Origin: Streptomyces sioyaensis
GTDB lineage: Bacteria; Actinomycetota; Actinomycetes; Streptomycetales; Streptomycetaceae
Assembly (NCBI RefSeq): GCF_004122735.1
Contig: NZ_SDIF01000008.1
Span: 1-64,000, forward strand
DNA: 64,000 nucleotides
Reading direction: 5' to 3'
Below the pieces are notes generated by a model that was not told the DNA's origin, ran no database searches, and saw only the letters and a list, made by a program, of their open reading frames with translations. This document shows, piece after piece, positions 10,209 through 21,027 of this stretch (position 1 is the first letter of the stretch; each line of letters starts with the position of its first letter). The position numbers and the translations under genes are program-made.

Positions 10209-11444
10209 TCAGTCTCCGGATCGTCGTTCCCCGTCGGTCCCTTGGCGGGCCGTGTTGAGGACCGCGGGCAGCTTCCGGAGGAACTCTTCCGCTTCGTCGT
10301 CGGAGACGATCAGCGGCGGGGCGAGCCGGACGACGTCCGGCGCGACCGCGTTCACCAGGAGGCCCGCGTCCTGAGCCGCCTGCTGCACCTGTGGCGCGAG
10401 CGACTCCGTCAAGACGATACCCAGGAGCAGCCCCGCACCGCGGACCTGGCCGACCAATGGGTGCCCCAGGGCCTCGGTCCCCTCACGCAGCCGCTCGCCG
10501 ACCCGCTTGACGTGGTCGAGGATGCCGTCCTTCTCGATGGTGTCCAGGACGGCGAGGGCGCCCGCGCAGACCACCGGGTTGCCGCTGAAGGTCGAGCCGT
10601 GCGAACCGGGGGTGAGCAGGTCGGCGGCGCGGCCGAAGGCGAGGGTGGCGCCGATCGGGAGGCCGCCGCCCAGGCCCTTGGCGAGGGTGATGACGTCCGC
10701 CTCGACGCCCTGGGCCTGGGACTCCAGCCAGTGGCCGGTCCGGCCGATACCGGTCTGGATCTCGTCGAGGACGAGCAGGGTGCCGGTGGCTGCGGTGATC
10801 TCGCGGGCGGCCCGGAGGTAGCCGGGCGGCGGCGCGACGACGCCGTTCTCGCCCTGGACGGGCTCCAGGATGACGAAGGCGGTGTCGGTGGTGACGGCGG
10901 CGCGCAGGGCGTCGGCGTCCCCGTACGGGACGTGGTCGACGTCGCCGGGCAGCGGGGCGAACGGGGCCTGCTTGGCGGGCTGGCCGGTGAGCGCGAGGGC
11001 GCCCATGGTCCGGCCGTGGAAGCCGCCGGCGGTGGAGACCATGTGGGTGCGCCCGGTCAGCCGGCCGATCTTGAAGGCGGCTTCGTTGGCCTCTGCGCCG
11101 GAGTTGGAGAAGTAGACCCGGCCGGGGCGGCCGGCCAGCGCGAGCAGCCGCTCGGCCAGCGCGACGGTGGGCTCGGCGACGAAGAAGTTCGAGACATGGC
11201 CGAGGGTGGCGACCTGGTCGGAGACCGCGCGGACCACCGCGGGGTGGGCATGGCCGAGGGCGTTGACCGCGATGCCGCCGAGGAAGTCGAGGTACTCCTT
11301 GCCGTCGGCGTCCCACACCCTGGCGCCCTCGCCGCGTACCAGCGGGACGCGGGGGGTGCCGAAGTTGTCCATCATGGCGCCCTGCCAGCGCCCGGTGAGA
11401 GCCGCGTTGGTCACCGGTCCGTGGCCGTGTGCCGGCTCGCTCAT
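10209..11444 (-). CDS. argD: Acetylornithine aminotransferase
   Basis: PLP enzyme converting N-acetylglutamate semialdehyde to N-acetylornithine. The 411-aa class-III aminotransferase shows GAEAN-EAA (phosphate site, about 117-123), LDEIQTG (about 226-232) and the Schiff-base lysine K256 in [10 protein letters not shown]. Its ATG overlaps the argB stop by 4 nt (ATGA), indicating coupling. Confidence 0.96.
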   Translation of the reverse strand: MSEPAHGHGPVTNAALTGRWQGAMMDNFGTPRVPLVRGEGARVWDADGKEYLDFLGGIAVNALGHAHPAVVRAVSDQVATLGHVSNFFVAEPTVALAERLLALAGRPGRVYFSNSGAEANEAAFKIGRLTGRTHMVSTAGGFHGRTMGALALTGQPAKQAPFAPLPGDVDHVPYGDADALRAAVTTDTAFVILEPVQGENGVVAPPPGYLRAAREITAATGTLLVLDEIQTGIGRTGHWLESQAQGVEADVITLAKGLGGGLPIGATLAFGRAADLLTPGSHGSTFSGNPVVCAGALAVLDTIEKDGILDHVKRVGERLREGTEALGHPLVGQVRGAGLLLGIVLTESLAPQVQQAAQDAGLLVNAVAPDVVRLAPPLIVSDDEAEEFLRKLPAVLNTARQGTDGERRSGD

Positions 11445-12358
11445 GTCGCCCCCTCGATCGTGTTCGCGTCCGGCACGACCATCGTGCCGATTCCTTCGTC
11501 GGTGAAGATCTCCAGCAGGATCGAGTGCTGGACCCGCCCGTCGATGACCCGGGCGGTGTGCACGCCGTTGCGCACGGCGTGCAGGCAGCCCCGCATCTTG
11601 GGGACCATGCCGCTGGCCAGGTCGGGCAGCAGCTTCTCCAGTTCGGAGGCGGTGAGGCGGGAGATCACCTCGTCGCTGTCGGGCCAGTCCTCGTAGAGGC
11701 CCTCGACATCGGTGAGGACCATCAGGGTCTCGGCGCCGAGCGCGGCGGCCAGCGCGGCCGCGGCGGTGTCGGCGTTGACGTTGAAGACCGCCGAGGCGTC
11801 CTCCTCGTCGCTGCTGCGGGCGATGGAGGAGATGACCGGGATCCGGCCGTCGTCCAGCAGCGCCTGGACCGCGCCGGGGTCGATGGCGGTGATCTCGCCG
11901 ACCCGGCCGATGTCCACCCGCTCCCCGTCGATGTCGGCGTAGTGCTTGGTGGCGGCCATCAGGTGGGCGTCCTCGCCGGTCATGCCGACGGCGAGCGGGC
12001 CGTGCTCGTTGAGCAGCCCGACCAGCTCGCGCTGCACCTGGCCGGCCAGCACCATCCGTACGACGTTCATGGCCTCGGGCGTGGTGACCCGCAGGCCGCC
12101 CTTGAACTCCGACTCCAGGCCCAGCAGGTCCAGCTGGGCGCTGATCTGCGGGCCGCCGCCGTGCACGACGACGGGGCGCAGCCCGGCGTGCCGCAGGAAG
12201 ACCACGTCCTGGGCGAAGGCGCGCTTGAGCTCCTCGTCGATCATGGCGTTGCCGCCGAACTTGATGACGACGGTCTTGCCGTGGTGCCGGGTCAGCCAGG
12301 GCAGCGCCTCGATGAGGGTGCGTGCCTTGGGAAGTGCGGTGTGCTTACGGGTGCTCAT
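11441..12358 (-). CDS. argB: Acetylglutamate kinase
   Basis: Phosphorylates N-acetylglutamate with ATP, the committed and usually arginine-inhibited step. The ATG at 12358 ([12 protein letters not shown]) has GAGG about 10 nt upstream and is preferred over an ATG 27 nt earlier. The 305-aa amino-acid kinase fold is marked by [15 protein letters not shown] and the nucleotide segment [14 protein letters not shown]. The mobile N-terminal helix typical of arginine-sensitive enzymes is present. The argJ-argB gap of 94 nt contains a repeat. Confidence 0.96.
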   Translation of the reverse strand: MSTRKHTALPKARTLIEALPWLTRHHGKTVVIKFGGNAMIDEELKRAFAQDVVFLRHAGLRPVVVHGGGPQISAQLDLLGLESEFKGGLRVTTPEAMNVVRMVLAGQVQRELVGLLNEHGPLAVGMTGEDAHLMAATKHYADIDGERVDIGRVGEITAIDPGAVQALLDDGRIPVISSIARSSDEEDASAVFNVNADTAAAALAAALGAETLMVLTDVEGLYEDWPDSDEVISRLTASELEKLLPDLASGMVPKMRGCLHAVRNGVHTARVIDGRVQHSILLEIFTDEGIGTMVVPDANTIEGAT

Positions 12359-12376
12359 GCCGGGCCGGCCTCGTTT

Positions 12377-12410
12377 CTCCCCCACGCCTCTCGCGGGAGG
12401 TACCCCCAGG
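12377..12410. repeat. Dispersed CTCCCCC...TACCCCCA-type repeat in argJ-argB gap
   Basis: The gap carries a hairpin with CTCCC/GGGAG arms followed by GGTACCCCCA, the same class of GC-rich element found at 6125 and, within a coding region, at 53867. It interrupts an operon without an obvious effect on the genes. Confidence 0.45.
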
Positions 12411-12452
12411 CGGGCTGTGCGGACAGCGCGCGCCGGAGCCTCGGGTGCGCGC

Positions 12453-13604
12453 TCATGACGAGTACGCGCTGTTCTCGTGGACGTAATCGGCGGTGAGGTC
12501 GTTGGCCCAGATGACCGCGGACTCGGTGCCGGCGGCGAGGTCCGCGGTGATCCGCACCTCCCGGTAGCGCATGTCGACCAGCTCGCGGTCCTCGCCCACC
12601 GAGCCGTTCTTGCAGACCCAGACGTCGTTGATGGCGACGTTCAGCTGGTCGGGCTCGAAGACGGCGGACGTGGTGCCGATGGCCGAGAGAACCCGGCCCC
12701 AGTTGGGGTCCTCGCCGTGGATGGCGCACTTGAGGAGGTTGTTGCGGGCGATCGAGCGGCCGACCTCCACCGCGTCGTCCTCGCTGGCCGCGCCCACGAC
12801 CTCGATCCGGATGTCCTTGCTGGCGCCCTCGGCGTCCCCGATCAGCTGCCGGGCGAGGTCGGCGCAGACCGTGCGCACCGCCTCGGCGAAGGCGCCGGTC
12901 TCCGGAACGATGCCGGAGGCGCCGGAGGCGAGCAGCAGCACCGTGTCGTTGGTCGACATACAGCCGTCGGAGTCGATCCGGTCGAAGGTGGTACGGGTGG
13001 CCGCGCGCAGGGCCGGGTCGAGGTCGGCCGACGGCAGATCGGCGTCGGTGGTCAGCACGACGAGCATGGTGGCCAGGCCCGGGGCGAGCATGCCGGCGCC
13101 CTTGGCCATGCCGCCGACGGTCCAGCCGTCCTGGGTGACGACGGCGGTCTTGTGCACGCTGTCGGTGGTCTTGATGGCGATGGCGGCCTTCTCGCCGCCG
13201 TGTGGGGTCAGTTCGGCCGCGGCCCGCTCCACCCCGGGCAGCAGCTTGTCCATCGGGAGCCGCAGGCCGATCAGCCCGGTGGAGGCGATCGCGACCTCGC
13301 CGGCGCTGTGCCCCAGCACCTCGGCGGCCTTCTCCGCGGTGGCGTGGGTGTCCTGGAAGCCGAGCGGTCCCGTACAGGCGTTGGCGCCACCGGAGTTGAG
13401 GACGACGGCGGAGACCGCGCCACCCTTGAGGACCTGCTCGGACCAGACGACCGGCGCCGCCTTGACGCGGTTGGAGGTGAAGACACCGGCGGCGGCGCTC
13501 CGGGGCCCGGTGTTCACCACGAGGGCGAGGTCGGCACTGCCGTTCTCCTTGATCCCGGCGGCGATGCCCGCCGCCGTGAATCCCTGTGCTGCCGTGACGC
13601 TCAC
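12453..13604 (-). CDS. argJ: Bifunctional ornithine acetyltransferase / N-acetylglutamate synthase
   Basis: Recycles the acetyl group from N-acetylornithine to glutamate. The 383-aa precursor is expected to cut itself between A178 and T179 (context [14 protein letters not shown]), making the beta-chain N-terminal threonine the nucleophile. Oxyanion-hole segment ASTGLIG is at 107-113. Whether it is truly bifunctional or only recycles cannot be told from sequence alone. It lies 64 nt after argC. Confidence 0.95.
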   Translation of the reverse strand: MSVTAAQGFTAAGIAAGIKENGSADLALVVNTGPRSAAAGVFTSNRVKAAPVVWSEQVLKGGAVSAVVLNSGGANACTGPLGFQDTHATAEKAAEVLGHSAGEVAIASTGLIGLRLPMDKLLPGVERAAAELTPHGGEKAAIAIKTTDSVHKTAVVTQDGWTVGGMAKGAGMLAPGLATMLVVLTTDADLPSADLDPALRAATRTTFDRIDSDGCMSTNDTVLLLASGASGIVPETGAFAEAVRTVCADLARQLIGDAEGASKDIRIEVVGAASEDDAVEVGRSIARNNLLKCAIHGEDPNWGRVLSAIGTTSAVFEPDQLNVAINDVWVCKNGSVGEDRELVDMRYREVRITADLAAGTESAVIWANDLTADYVHENSAYSS

Positions 13605-13668
13605 TGCTTCTCCTCCGTCGCTTCTCCGGCCCCGCCGGTCACGCCTTGCTCTCCTGTGCCGCTCCGGG

Positions 13669-14752
<1,084 letters not shown>

Positions 14753-14901
14753 GGTGGGGTGGGGGTGCCCGGGGCCGGTGTGGTCGGGTGGCCGGGCGGA
14801 CGATCCCTTCGCTCGGTGGGTGAGCGCGCGGGGCGGCACTTCGGCGCGGCCCGCTCGGCGAGGGCATCACCGCAGGTCACGGCCCCGATGGCGAGTGGTT
14901 T

Positions 14902-17562
14902 TCAGCCCAGCCGCATACCGAGCACGAGGCCGAGGGCGAGGGCGACGGCGAAAGCGACGGCAATGACGACGAGGATGCCGATGACAACGGTGCGGGCCGT
15001 CTGCTTCAGCCCTTCCTTTGCCTTGCGAGGGATCTCGGTGGGGTCTCGCTGAAAAGCGGTCGAGATCGCTCGCCGCAAGGGCCGGGTCAGCCGCCGGAGC
15101 CATCGGCGCTTTCTGTTCTCCTTGCCCGCCAGGTCGGCCTTGCTCAGGAACGGGTCAAGGACGCACTCTCCGTACGCCACAACGGTCTCCCACACCGCCG
15201 CCCAGCGAGGCACGGGGCCGCGAGCCGGCTGCTTTCCCGACTCCTTGAGCAGCCTCCCGACGGATTCCATGACGTCCTTCAGGGTCTCCTTGGCCCTGTC
15301 ATTGCCGCGATAGAAGGCCTCCATGAGGTCGTGGTTCGACATCTGCTGCTTTTGCAGGTTTCCTTCCATCCATGCGCGCGCGGCGCGCGCGGTAGCCAAT
15401 TCACCCGTGGGCCCCCGCGGCGCCTCCGCCCGGAGGATGGCCAAGTGGAGTTCCACCTCCGCACTTCGGCGGTCCTGGTCGCTGAGCCCCGGCAGTAGGT
15501 ACAGCAAATGGTGCGCACCATCGAGGCGGCCCCAGGCGAAGTCGGACCTTCGCCATTCGGGATCGATGAATGCACCGAAGTGCTCGAATTTGATGCCAAA
15601 GAGCTTACGGTCACCCATTCCGTCATATCGGTCTTCGTCGAACAGGGGGCTGATGTTATCGGGGCCGAGTCGCAAGAAATCGAATTGTGGCGCAAGGGGT
15701 TCGACGACCTCCGCGGGAGGTGCATACGTGCGGCAGAGCACCTCGACCGCCAGACAGGCGGCCACTACTGAATTCGCATCCCAATTCCCCTGGTATGCCC
15801 ACTCGGTGCCGAAATCGGAGCCGTCCTCGCTCATGAGGCGCGTTGCCTCGCGAACTGCCTCGATATAATCGTTCGCCGCCTGCAGGATGATTCCCGCCGC
15901 CTTCTGAGGAATGGCCAGATCATCGAACACCCGCTGGCAGAGCCGAGCCGCTCCGTCGTCGGCGAACTCCCCTCCTCGCGCATGCGTGAGGAGCTCGAGG
16001 TTGGCGGCGTCCGTCATCGCCAATACGTCGCGCAGCCCTTCGCTGATCTTCCGTGCACCTTCGCTCAAGGGACCCCGCGCCGTGTCGAACTTCCCGCCCC
16101 GGTCGACAACGAGTGGCTGATGAAGATGCCCGATGAGGCATTGCAGGACCCGCTCCGCCGTGGAGAGCCCCCAGGACCAGCGAGTGGCCCGCTCCCCCTC
16201 AAAAGGCCGCAGGATTTCACTCGCATCGCTGCGCGGGACCCAGTTGGGGCGCGCCCACGTCCCCTCTTCCGGCCGGCCTGCCCCGAGAACCTCGTCGACC
16301 CACTTTCGCTCCGCTTCCGGCGTCGCGGCCAGGCAATTCACCCTGCCCAGTGCCGTCATGCGCTTGCGCACGTCGTACAGCACGGCACGAGCCCGGTTCC
16401 GGCGGTACTCGGGAAGCAGGTCCGACGCCACCTTGCGCGTGGTCTCGTCCAGGTCGGAGTCGGTCGCCATTCTCTGAAAGAGTTCGAGTTGCCGGTCCCG
16501 AATGCTGCTTGCCAGACGTTTCGCCAGGTCCTCGGTGCCGGAGCGAAAATTGACCTCCCCCGGATACCGGACGGCGCTCATGCCGGCTGCGAACCACTTG
16601 ACCTCGTCGCACGCCCGGTCCTTGGTGTCCTCCGGTGGAATCCGTCCGGAGGACGGGACGAGGAAGGCGACGACGCGTCGAACCGGAAGGTCGATCTTTC
16701 GCCGGGTGATCGCGTCGAGCACCGGCCCGAACGGGGCGTTGTTCAGCACTCCGCCGTCCATGACGCAGCTCGCGGGGAACCCCAGCGCCGCGGGCGGCTC
16801 CTGCCGGTACTTCATCAAAAGGCTCTCGCTGACCGGACCGAAGGCCACCGGAAAGCTCGCCGTGGCACGTGCGGCCAGCACGAGGCAATCATCGTTGGCC
16901 TTGTCGAAGTCGGTGTGCAGCTTTCGCTTCATGTCCCAGGTTTGGCGCGCGTTCTTCGTGTAGGTCACCCGCTCACCCTGCTGGAAGCGGTACAGGCGCC
17001 GATGGTCACGGACATCGAAGACCGCCCCGAAGCCGTCGCTGAACTGTTTGCTCCGGCCGTCCAGCGCGGTCGCGGTGATGAACAACGTCACCGGCTGCTG
17101 GGGACATGCGGCGCAGTCACCGATGGTATTGAGGGCCGCCCGCATCTTTTCCTCGAATGCCTGCCCCCTGAGCACGCTGTTCACCGGTTTTGTCAGCGGC
17201 TTCAGAAGCTGGTCCAGTGCGGCCGACTCCTGCCACACCGAACGGAGATTGGGAAGGGCCGAACCGCGGGCGAGAGCAGTCGCGAGCAACAGACCGTTCA
17301 ATCCCCCGGCAGAGGTGCCGGATACGATATCGATCGAAATCTTGGTCCCGGCATTACGAGCCAGCCGCTCCCAGATCTCGAAGACCGGCCGGTCCTCGTC
17401 GGCCACGGCACCCGGCGAGTCGACACCGCTGGAAGCCCGCCGGAGAAGGTCCAGTTCGTGTGTCACGCCACCCATCCACACGGCCAGGCTGACGCCGCCG
17501 TTCAGGACGAGCGCGAGCCGGGTTTCATGGCGTGTGGGGGTGTTCGCATCCGTCATATGCAC
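14902..17562 (-). CDS. Patatin-like phospholipase with C-terminal membrane anchor
   Basis: An 886-aa protein of the large actinobacterial patatin-related (DUF3376-like) class. The oxyanion motif NGGVSLAVWMGGV (21-33), nucleophile elbow GTSAGG with S84, and the Asp of the dyad in MDGGV (D269) are all intact, so lipid acyl hydrolase activity is expected. The last 25 or so residues (TVVIGILVVIAVAFAVALALGLVLGM) form one transmembrane helix, placing the enzyme on the inner face of the membrane. Codon use is visibly less GC-rich than neighbours in its second half. Start is uncertain by two codons (ATG 17562 or 17556), with only a weak ribosome site. Confidence 0.85.
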   Translation of the reverse strand: MHMTDANTPTRHETRLALVLNGGVSLAVWMGGVTHELDLLRRASSGVDSPGAVADEDRPVFEIWERLARNAGTKISIDIVSGTSAGGLNGLLLATALARGSALPNLRSVWQESAALDQLLKPLTKPVNSVLRGQAFEEKMRAALNTIGDCAACPQQPVTLFITATALDGRSKQFSDGFGAVFDVRDHRRLYRFQQGERVTYTKNARQTWDMKRKLHTDFDKANDDCLVLAARATASFPVAFGPVSESLLMKYRQEPPAALGFPASCVMDGGVLNNAPFGPVLDAITRRKIDLPVRRVVAFLVPSSGRIPPEDTKDRACDEVKWFAAGMSAVRYPGEVNFRSGTEDLAKRLASSIRDRQLELFQRMATDSDLDETTRKVASDLLPEYRRNRARAVLYDVRKRMTALGRVNCLAATPEAERKWVDEVLGAGRPEEGTWARPNWVPRSDASEILRPFEGERATRWSWGLSTAERVLQCLIGHLHQPLVVDRGGKFDTARGPLSEGARKISEGLRDVLAMTDAANLELLTHARGGEFADDGAARLCQRVFDDLAIPQKAAGIILQAANDYIEAVREATRLMSEDGSDFGTEWAYQGNWDANSVVAACLAVEVLCRTYAPPAEVVEPLAPQFDFLRLGPDNISPLFDEDRYDGMGDRKLFGIKFEHFGAFIDPEWRRSDFAWGRLDGAHHLLYLLPGLSDQDRRSAEVELHLAILRAEAPRGPTGELATARAARAWMEGNLQKQQMSNHDLMEAFYRGNDRAKETLKDVMESVGRLLKESGKQPARGPVPRWAAVWETVVAYGECVLDPFLSKADLAGKENRKRRWLRRLTRPLRRAISTAFQRDPTEIPRKAKEGLKQTARTVVIGILVVIAVAFAVALALGLVLGMRLG

Positions 17563-17658
17563 GAAACTAATTCCGCATGATCCACGGCGCCTTGGGGACA
17601 GGGCTATTCGGCTTGTGGCACCGCAGCGCGTCCGTACTTCCCGGCCGGCCCGGGCGGA

Positions 17659-19056
17659 TCAGGCAGAACGCTCGTGCAGGACGGCGACGTGCCGGCCGGA
17701 AGACAGCGCGGTCAGGACCTCCTGGGCGGCTCGCTCGCCGGAGCGCACCGCGCCCTCCATCAGACCGTGCATCAGCGTGGCCGACTCGGTACTGGCCCAG
17801 TGGATCCGGCCCACCGGCTCGCGCAGCGCGCTGCCGTAGTTGGTGAGGGTGCCGGTCGGGAAGTGGCCGATCATCCCGCCCAGCGACCACTGCTGGGAGG
17901 ACCAGTCGGTCTCCAGATACTGGCTCGGGCGGCGTGCCTGGGCACCGAACCGCTCGGCCAACGCGGCCAGCCAGACCTCGCGCCGTTCGGCCGGGTCCAG
18001 GCGCCCCATCCGCAGGGCTCCGGTACTGAAGGCGTAGCTGCTGAGCACCCCCGGCTCTCCCGACTGTGGTGTCTGGTCGATGGTGATCGGGACGGGCGAC
18101 CGGGGCGCGAGCGTCTGTCCCGACAGGCCCAGCGCGCGCCAGAACGGCCGCGGGTAGACCGTGTGCACCCGGATGATCGACCCCGGTACCACTCGCTGCA
18201 GCAGATGGCTGGCCGCGGTGGAGAGCGGCGGGTCGAAGCTGATCCGCCCCGCCAGCAGCGGCGGCGTCGCCACGATCACGCGCCGCGCCCGCACGGTGAG
18301 CGAGGCGGAAGCGATCCGCACACCGGTGCCGTCGTGTGCGATCCGCTGGACGGGGCTGGACAGGTGCACCCGCTCTCCCAGCTGCTCGGCCATGCGCCTG
18401 GCCAGTTCGGGGGCTCCGCCGTCCACGAGGTGGGATTCGGTTCTGCGGGAGTCGGTGTAGTAGCCGAAACCGCCGCCACCCCGGGCCAGGGTGAGGGCGC
18501 CCAGCAGCGAGACCTCCGCCGGGTCGGCGCAGAACAGCAGGTGCATGGTCGACCTGAGCAGGGTGCGGGCGGCCGCCGAGGGCACGTTGAGCGGGTCGGA
18601 AAGCCACTGCCCGAGCGTGCGGGCGTCCCACGCCCGAGCGCTCCGGGCCCGCCACGGGGCATCCGCCGGGAGGCTCCGCGCCATCAGATGCAGACGCGAA
18701 AACGCCAGGCCGAGGGCGAAGAGCGTCCCCGGGCCCATGACGGGGAAGGCACCGCGGTAACGGTGGTTGACGCCGTCCAGGCGCAGGAGATGATCGCCCT
18801 GCTCGTACTGGGGGTACACCGCGAGTCCCAGTTCCCGGCAGAGCTGGAACATGCGGTCCTGCCCCTTGCCCAGCCAGGTGCCGCCGGCCGAGACCACCGT
18901 CCCGTCGGGAAGCTCCCGGTTCCACACCCGGCCGCCCACCCGGTCCCTGGCCTCAAGGACGACCACCTCATGACCGGCTTGGACCAGCCGTCTGGCAGCT
19001 GCGAGCCCGGCGAAGCCGGCGCCCACCACGCACACGTCTGCCTGCACCTTTCCCAT
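17659..19056 (-). CDS. Flavin-dependent amine oxidase (MAO-type)
   Basis: A 465-aa FAD enzyme of the monoamine/putrescine oxidase family, oxidatively deaminating amines to aldehydes, ammonia and peroxide. ATG at 19056 follows GGAGGTGGG; a longer open frame upstream is unsupported. Residues 7-20 hold the dinucleotide fold (CVVGAGFAGLAAAR), then EARDRVGGRVW, and the C-terminal FAD block GLMEGAVRSGERAAQEVL. It diverges from an XRE-cupin regulator of PuuR type, suggesting amine-responsive control. Substrate unknown. Confidence 0.88.
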   Translation of the reverse strand: MGKVQADVCVVGAGFAGLAAARRLVQAGHEVVVLEARDRVGGRVWNRELPDGTVVSAGGTWLGKGQDRMFQLCRELGLAVYPQYEQGDHLLRLDGVNHRYRGAFPVMGPGTLFALGLAFSRLHLMARSLPADAPWRARSARAWDARTLGQWLSDPLNVPSAAARTLLRSTMHLLFCADPAEVSLLGALTLARGGGGFGYYTDSRRTESHLVDGGAPELARRMAEQLGERVHLSSPVQRIAHDGTGVRIASASLTVRARRVIVATPPLLAGRISFDPPLSTAASHLLQRVVPGSIIRVHTVYPRPFWRALGLSGQTLAPRSPVPITIDQTPQSGEPGVLSSYAFSTGALRMGRLDPAERREVWLAALAERFGAQARRPSQYLETDWSSQQWSLGGMIGHFPTGTLTNYGSALREPVGRIHWASTESATLMHGLMEGAVRSGERAAQEVLTALSSGRHVAVLHERSA

Positions 19057-19225
19057 GACCCACCTCCACGGCTCAGCCTCACCCAGCGGGCTCGGCTCCG
19101 CCCGGCGGGTGATCCATCGGGGCGTGACGGGTGCCCACGAACCCATCCGCGACGCCACGCGACTCAGGTGAGCAGCTGAAGCGGCACCCGGCAGAGGTGT
19201 CCTACTGGCGTGTAGCGTTGCCCGT

Positions 19226-19816
19226 GTGGCAGGTGAACGGGATGTCGATCTGTGGGTGAGCCGGCGGTTGCGGGAGTTGCGCACCGCACGCAATCTCACG
19301 CTGGCCGCGCTGGCCAAACAGACCGGCATCTCCGCTCCGCATCTGTCGCGGCTGGAAAAGGGCGAGCGGCAGCCGTCGATCGGCGGTCTGCTCCAGATCG
19401 CCCGGGTCTACGGTGTCTCGCTCAGCGAGCTGGTCGAGGAGGACCACGAGGAGGGCTTCCACCTGCTGCGGGCCGCCGATGTCGTCCGCCACGACACCGG
19501 TAACGGCGTCTTCGCCGTGCTCAGTGGCCCGCGCAGCGCGATCTCGATGATTCGCATCGAACTGCCGGTCGGCAAGGCCACCCAGCCCGCGCAGCACGAC
19601 GGCGAGGAGTGGCTGCACGCCCTGGCCGGCACGGTCGAGCTGCGGATCGGCGACAAGGACGTCCGCCTGTCCGAGGGTGACTCGGTGCACTTCGACTCCT
19701 CCCGCCCGCACCGACTCTCCGCTGTCGGCGAGCGCCCCGTCACGGTGCTCATGGCCTCCACCGCGACCACCATGCCCTTGCACCACCCCGTTCCGGCCGC
19801 GTCGCGCGGCCGCTGA
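19226..19816 (+). CDS. XRE-cupin transcriptional regulator (PuuR-like)
   Basis: A 196-aa regulator with an N-terminal helix-turn-helix (about 13-67; ALAKQTGISAPHLSRLEKGERQPS) and C-terminal cupin sensor (about 112-180; GEEWLHALAGTVELRIGDKDVRLSEGD). This architecture is that of PuuR/SutR regulators that sense small amine or acid ligands. It lies between a divergent amine oxidase gene and a downstream aldolase/racemase operon and could control either. The start is GTG at 19226. Confidence 0.88.
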   Translation: MAGERDVDLWVSRRLRELRTARNLTLAALAKQTGISAPHLSRLEKGERQPSIGGLLQIARVYGVSLSELVEEDHEEGFHLLRAADVVRHDTGNGVFAVLSGPRSAISMIRIELPVGKATQPAQHDGEEWLHALAGTVELRIGDKDVRLSEGDSVHFDSSRPHRLSAVGERPVTVLMASTATTMPLHHPVPAASRGR

Positions 19817-19916
19817 CCGCTCCGTCGGCGGCTGCCCTCGCGGCGGCCGCCGACGACGGCTCCCTGGTCCCCGGCGCGCTGCCATACAGCCCCCACACTC
19901 CCCAGAGCGTGCCTGT

Positions 19917-19947
19917 CAGGCAATTTCTATTGCCTGCGAGGTTGCCT
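19917..19947 (+). promoter_or_regulatory. Palindromic operator before the aldolase-racemase operon
   Basis: CAGGCAATTTCTATTGCCTG (19917-19936) is a perfect inverted repeat with 7-bp arms and an A/T-rich centre, followed by a third half-site TTGCCT at 19942-19947. It is the only A/T-rich spot in the 362-nt gap 19817-20178. Nothing else in the gap is recognisable as a gene. Confidence 0.6.
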
Positions 19948-20178
19948 CATGGGAGAGTGGCTCCACTGAACAGCCATGCTGCGGGACAGCGGACGAACCT
20001 GGCGAGCACCGGAGACCGTCGCCGAGCCGGCGGACATGCTGCTGGATCAACGTTTCCCGCGGGTGGATCCCACTCCCGCACCCGCCACGCCCGGCCGTCG
20101 ACGACGGCTCCGACAGAACACCCGTGCGACCGGCTCCGATGCCACGCCGCACGCATCTGGCCACGGAAGGACGAGCAG

Positions 20179-20982
20179 ATGACCGTCCAGCAGAAACCAC
20201 GAAGGACCGCCGACGAACCCGAGATGCTGGATCTCCCCGACCTCCCCGCGAGCCGGGAGTCCGTCGAGGCCGAGCGCGCGCACCGCAAGCGCCAACTGGC
20301 CATCGCCTTCCGCATCTTCGCCCGCTACCGCTTCGACGAGGGAATCGCCGGCCATCTCACCGCCCGCGACCCGGAGTTCCCGGACCGCTTCTGGGTCAAC
20401 CCGTATGCCGTCCACTTCTCCCGCATCAAGGTCAGCGACCTGCTGTTGATCGACGAGCTGGGCCATGTCATCGAGGGTGAGCGCCGTACGAACAAGGCGG
20501 CCTTCTGGATCCACTCCTCGGTGCACCACGCGCGTCCCGACGTCGTCGCCGTCGCCCACGCGCACACCATCCACGGCCGGGCGTTCGCCACCCTGAACAA
20601 GCTGCTCGACCCGATCGTTCAGGAGAGCTGCGCCTTCTACCGTGACCACGTCCTGTTCGACGCATACCAGGGACTGGTGCTGGAGAGGACCGAGGGCCAG
20701 GCCATCGCGAAGAAACTCGGCGACAAGCGCGCCGCCATCCTCCGACACCACGGCCTGCTCACCGTCGGCCGCTCGGTCGAAGAGGCTGCCTGGTGGTTCA
20801 TCGCCATGGACCGCGCCTGCCAGATGCAGCTGCTCGCCGACGCCACCGGTGGGCCACGCGTCATGACCGACGAGGAAGCCGCTGTGGCGCACCGGCAGTT
20901 CGGCAACGCCGGCATGGCTCGGCACAGCTTCCAGGTGCTCGCCGACCTCGTCGCCGAGCAGGAACCCGACGTCCTCGACTGA
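20179..20982 (+). CDS. Class II aldolase/adducin-family protein
   Basis: A 267-aa zinc-dependent lyase/epimerase-fold protein, related to fuculose-phosphate aldolase and adducin heads. Metal-binding histidines are seen in VAHAHTIHG (H127, H129) and LRHHGLLTVG. The ATG at 20179 follows GGAAGGACGAG and sits well inside a longer open frame. It is 45 nt upstream of a racemase-family gene in one operon behind a palindromic operator. Family members act on varied hydroxy-acid or sugar substrates, so the reaction is left open. Confidence 0.86.
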   Translation: MTVQQKPRRTADEPEMLDLPDLPASRESVEAERAHRKRQLAIAFRIFARYRFDEGIAGHLTARDPEFPDRFWVNPYAVHFSRIKVSDLLLIDELGHVIEGERRTNKAAFWIHSSVHHARPDVVAVAHAHTIHGRAFATLNKLLDPIVQESCAFYRDHVLFDAYQGLVLERTEGQAIAKKLGDKRAAILRHHGLLTVGRSVEEAAWWFIAMDRACQMQLLADATGGPRVMTDEEAAVAHRQFGNAGMARHSFQVLADLVAEQEPDVLD

Positions 20983-21027
20983 CAGAGCGCGGCCACCGGC
21001 CGCTGTCGATCCACTGGAGGGAATGAA

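Noticed and set aside
17659-19816. Amine oxidase and PuuR-like gene as part of the glnA4 pathway
   Set aside because: They lie about 38 kb away with no shared motif; a link is possible but unsupported.
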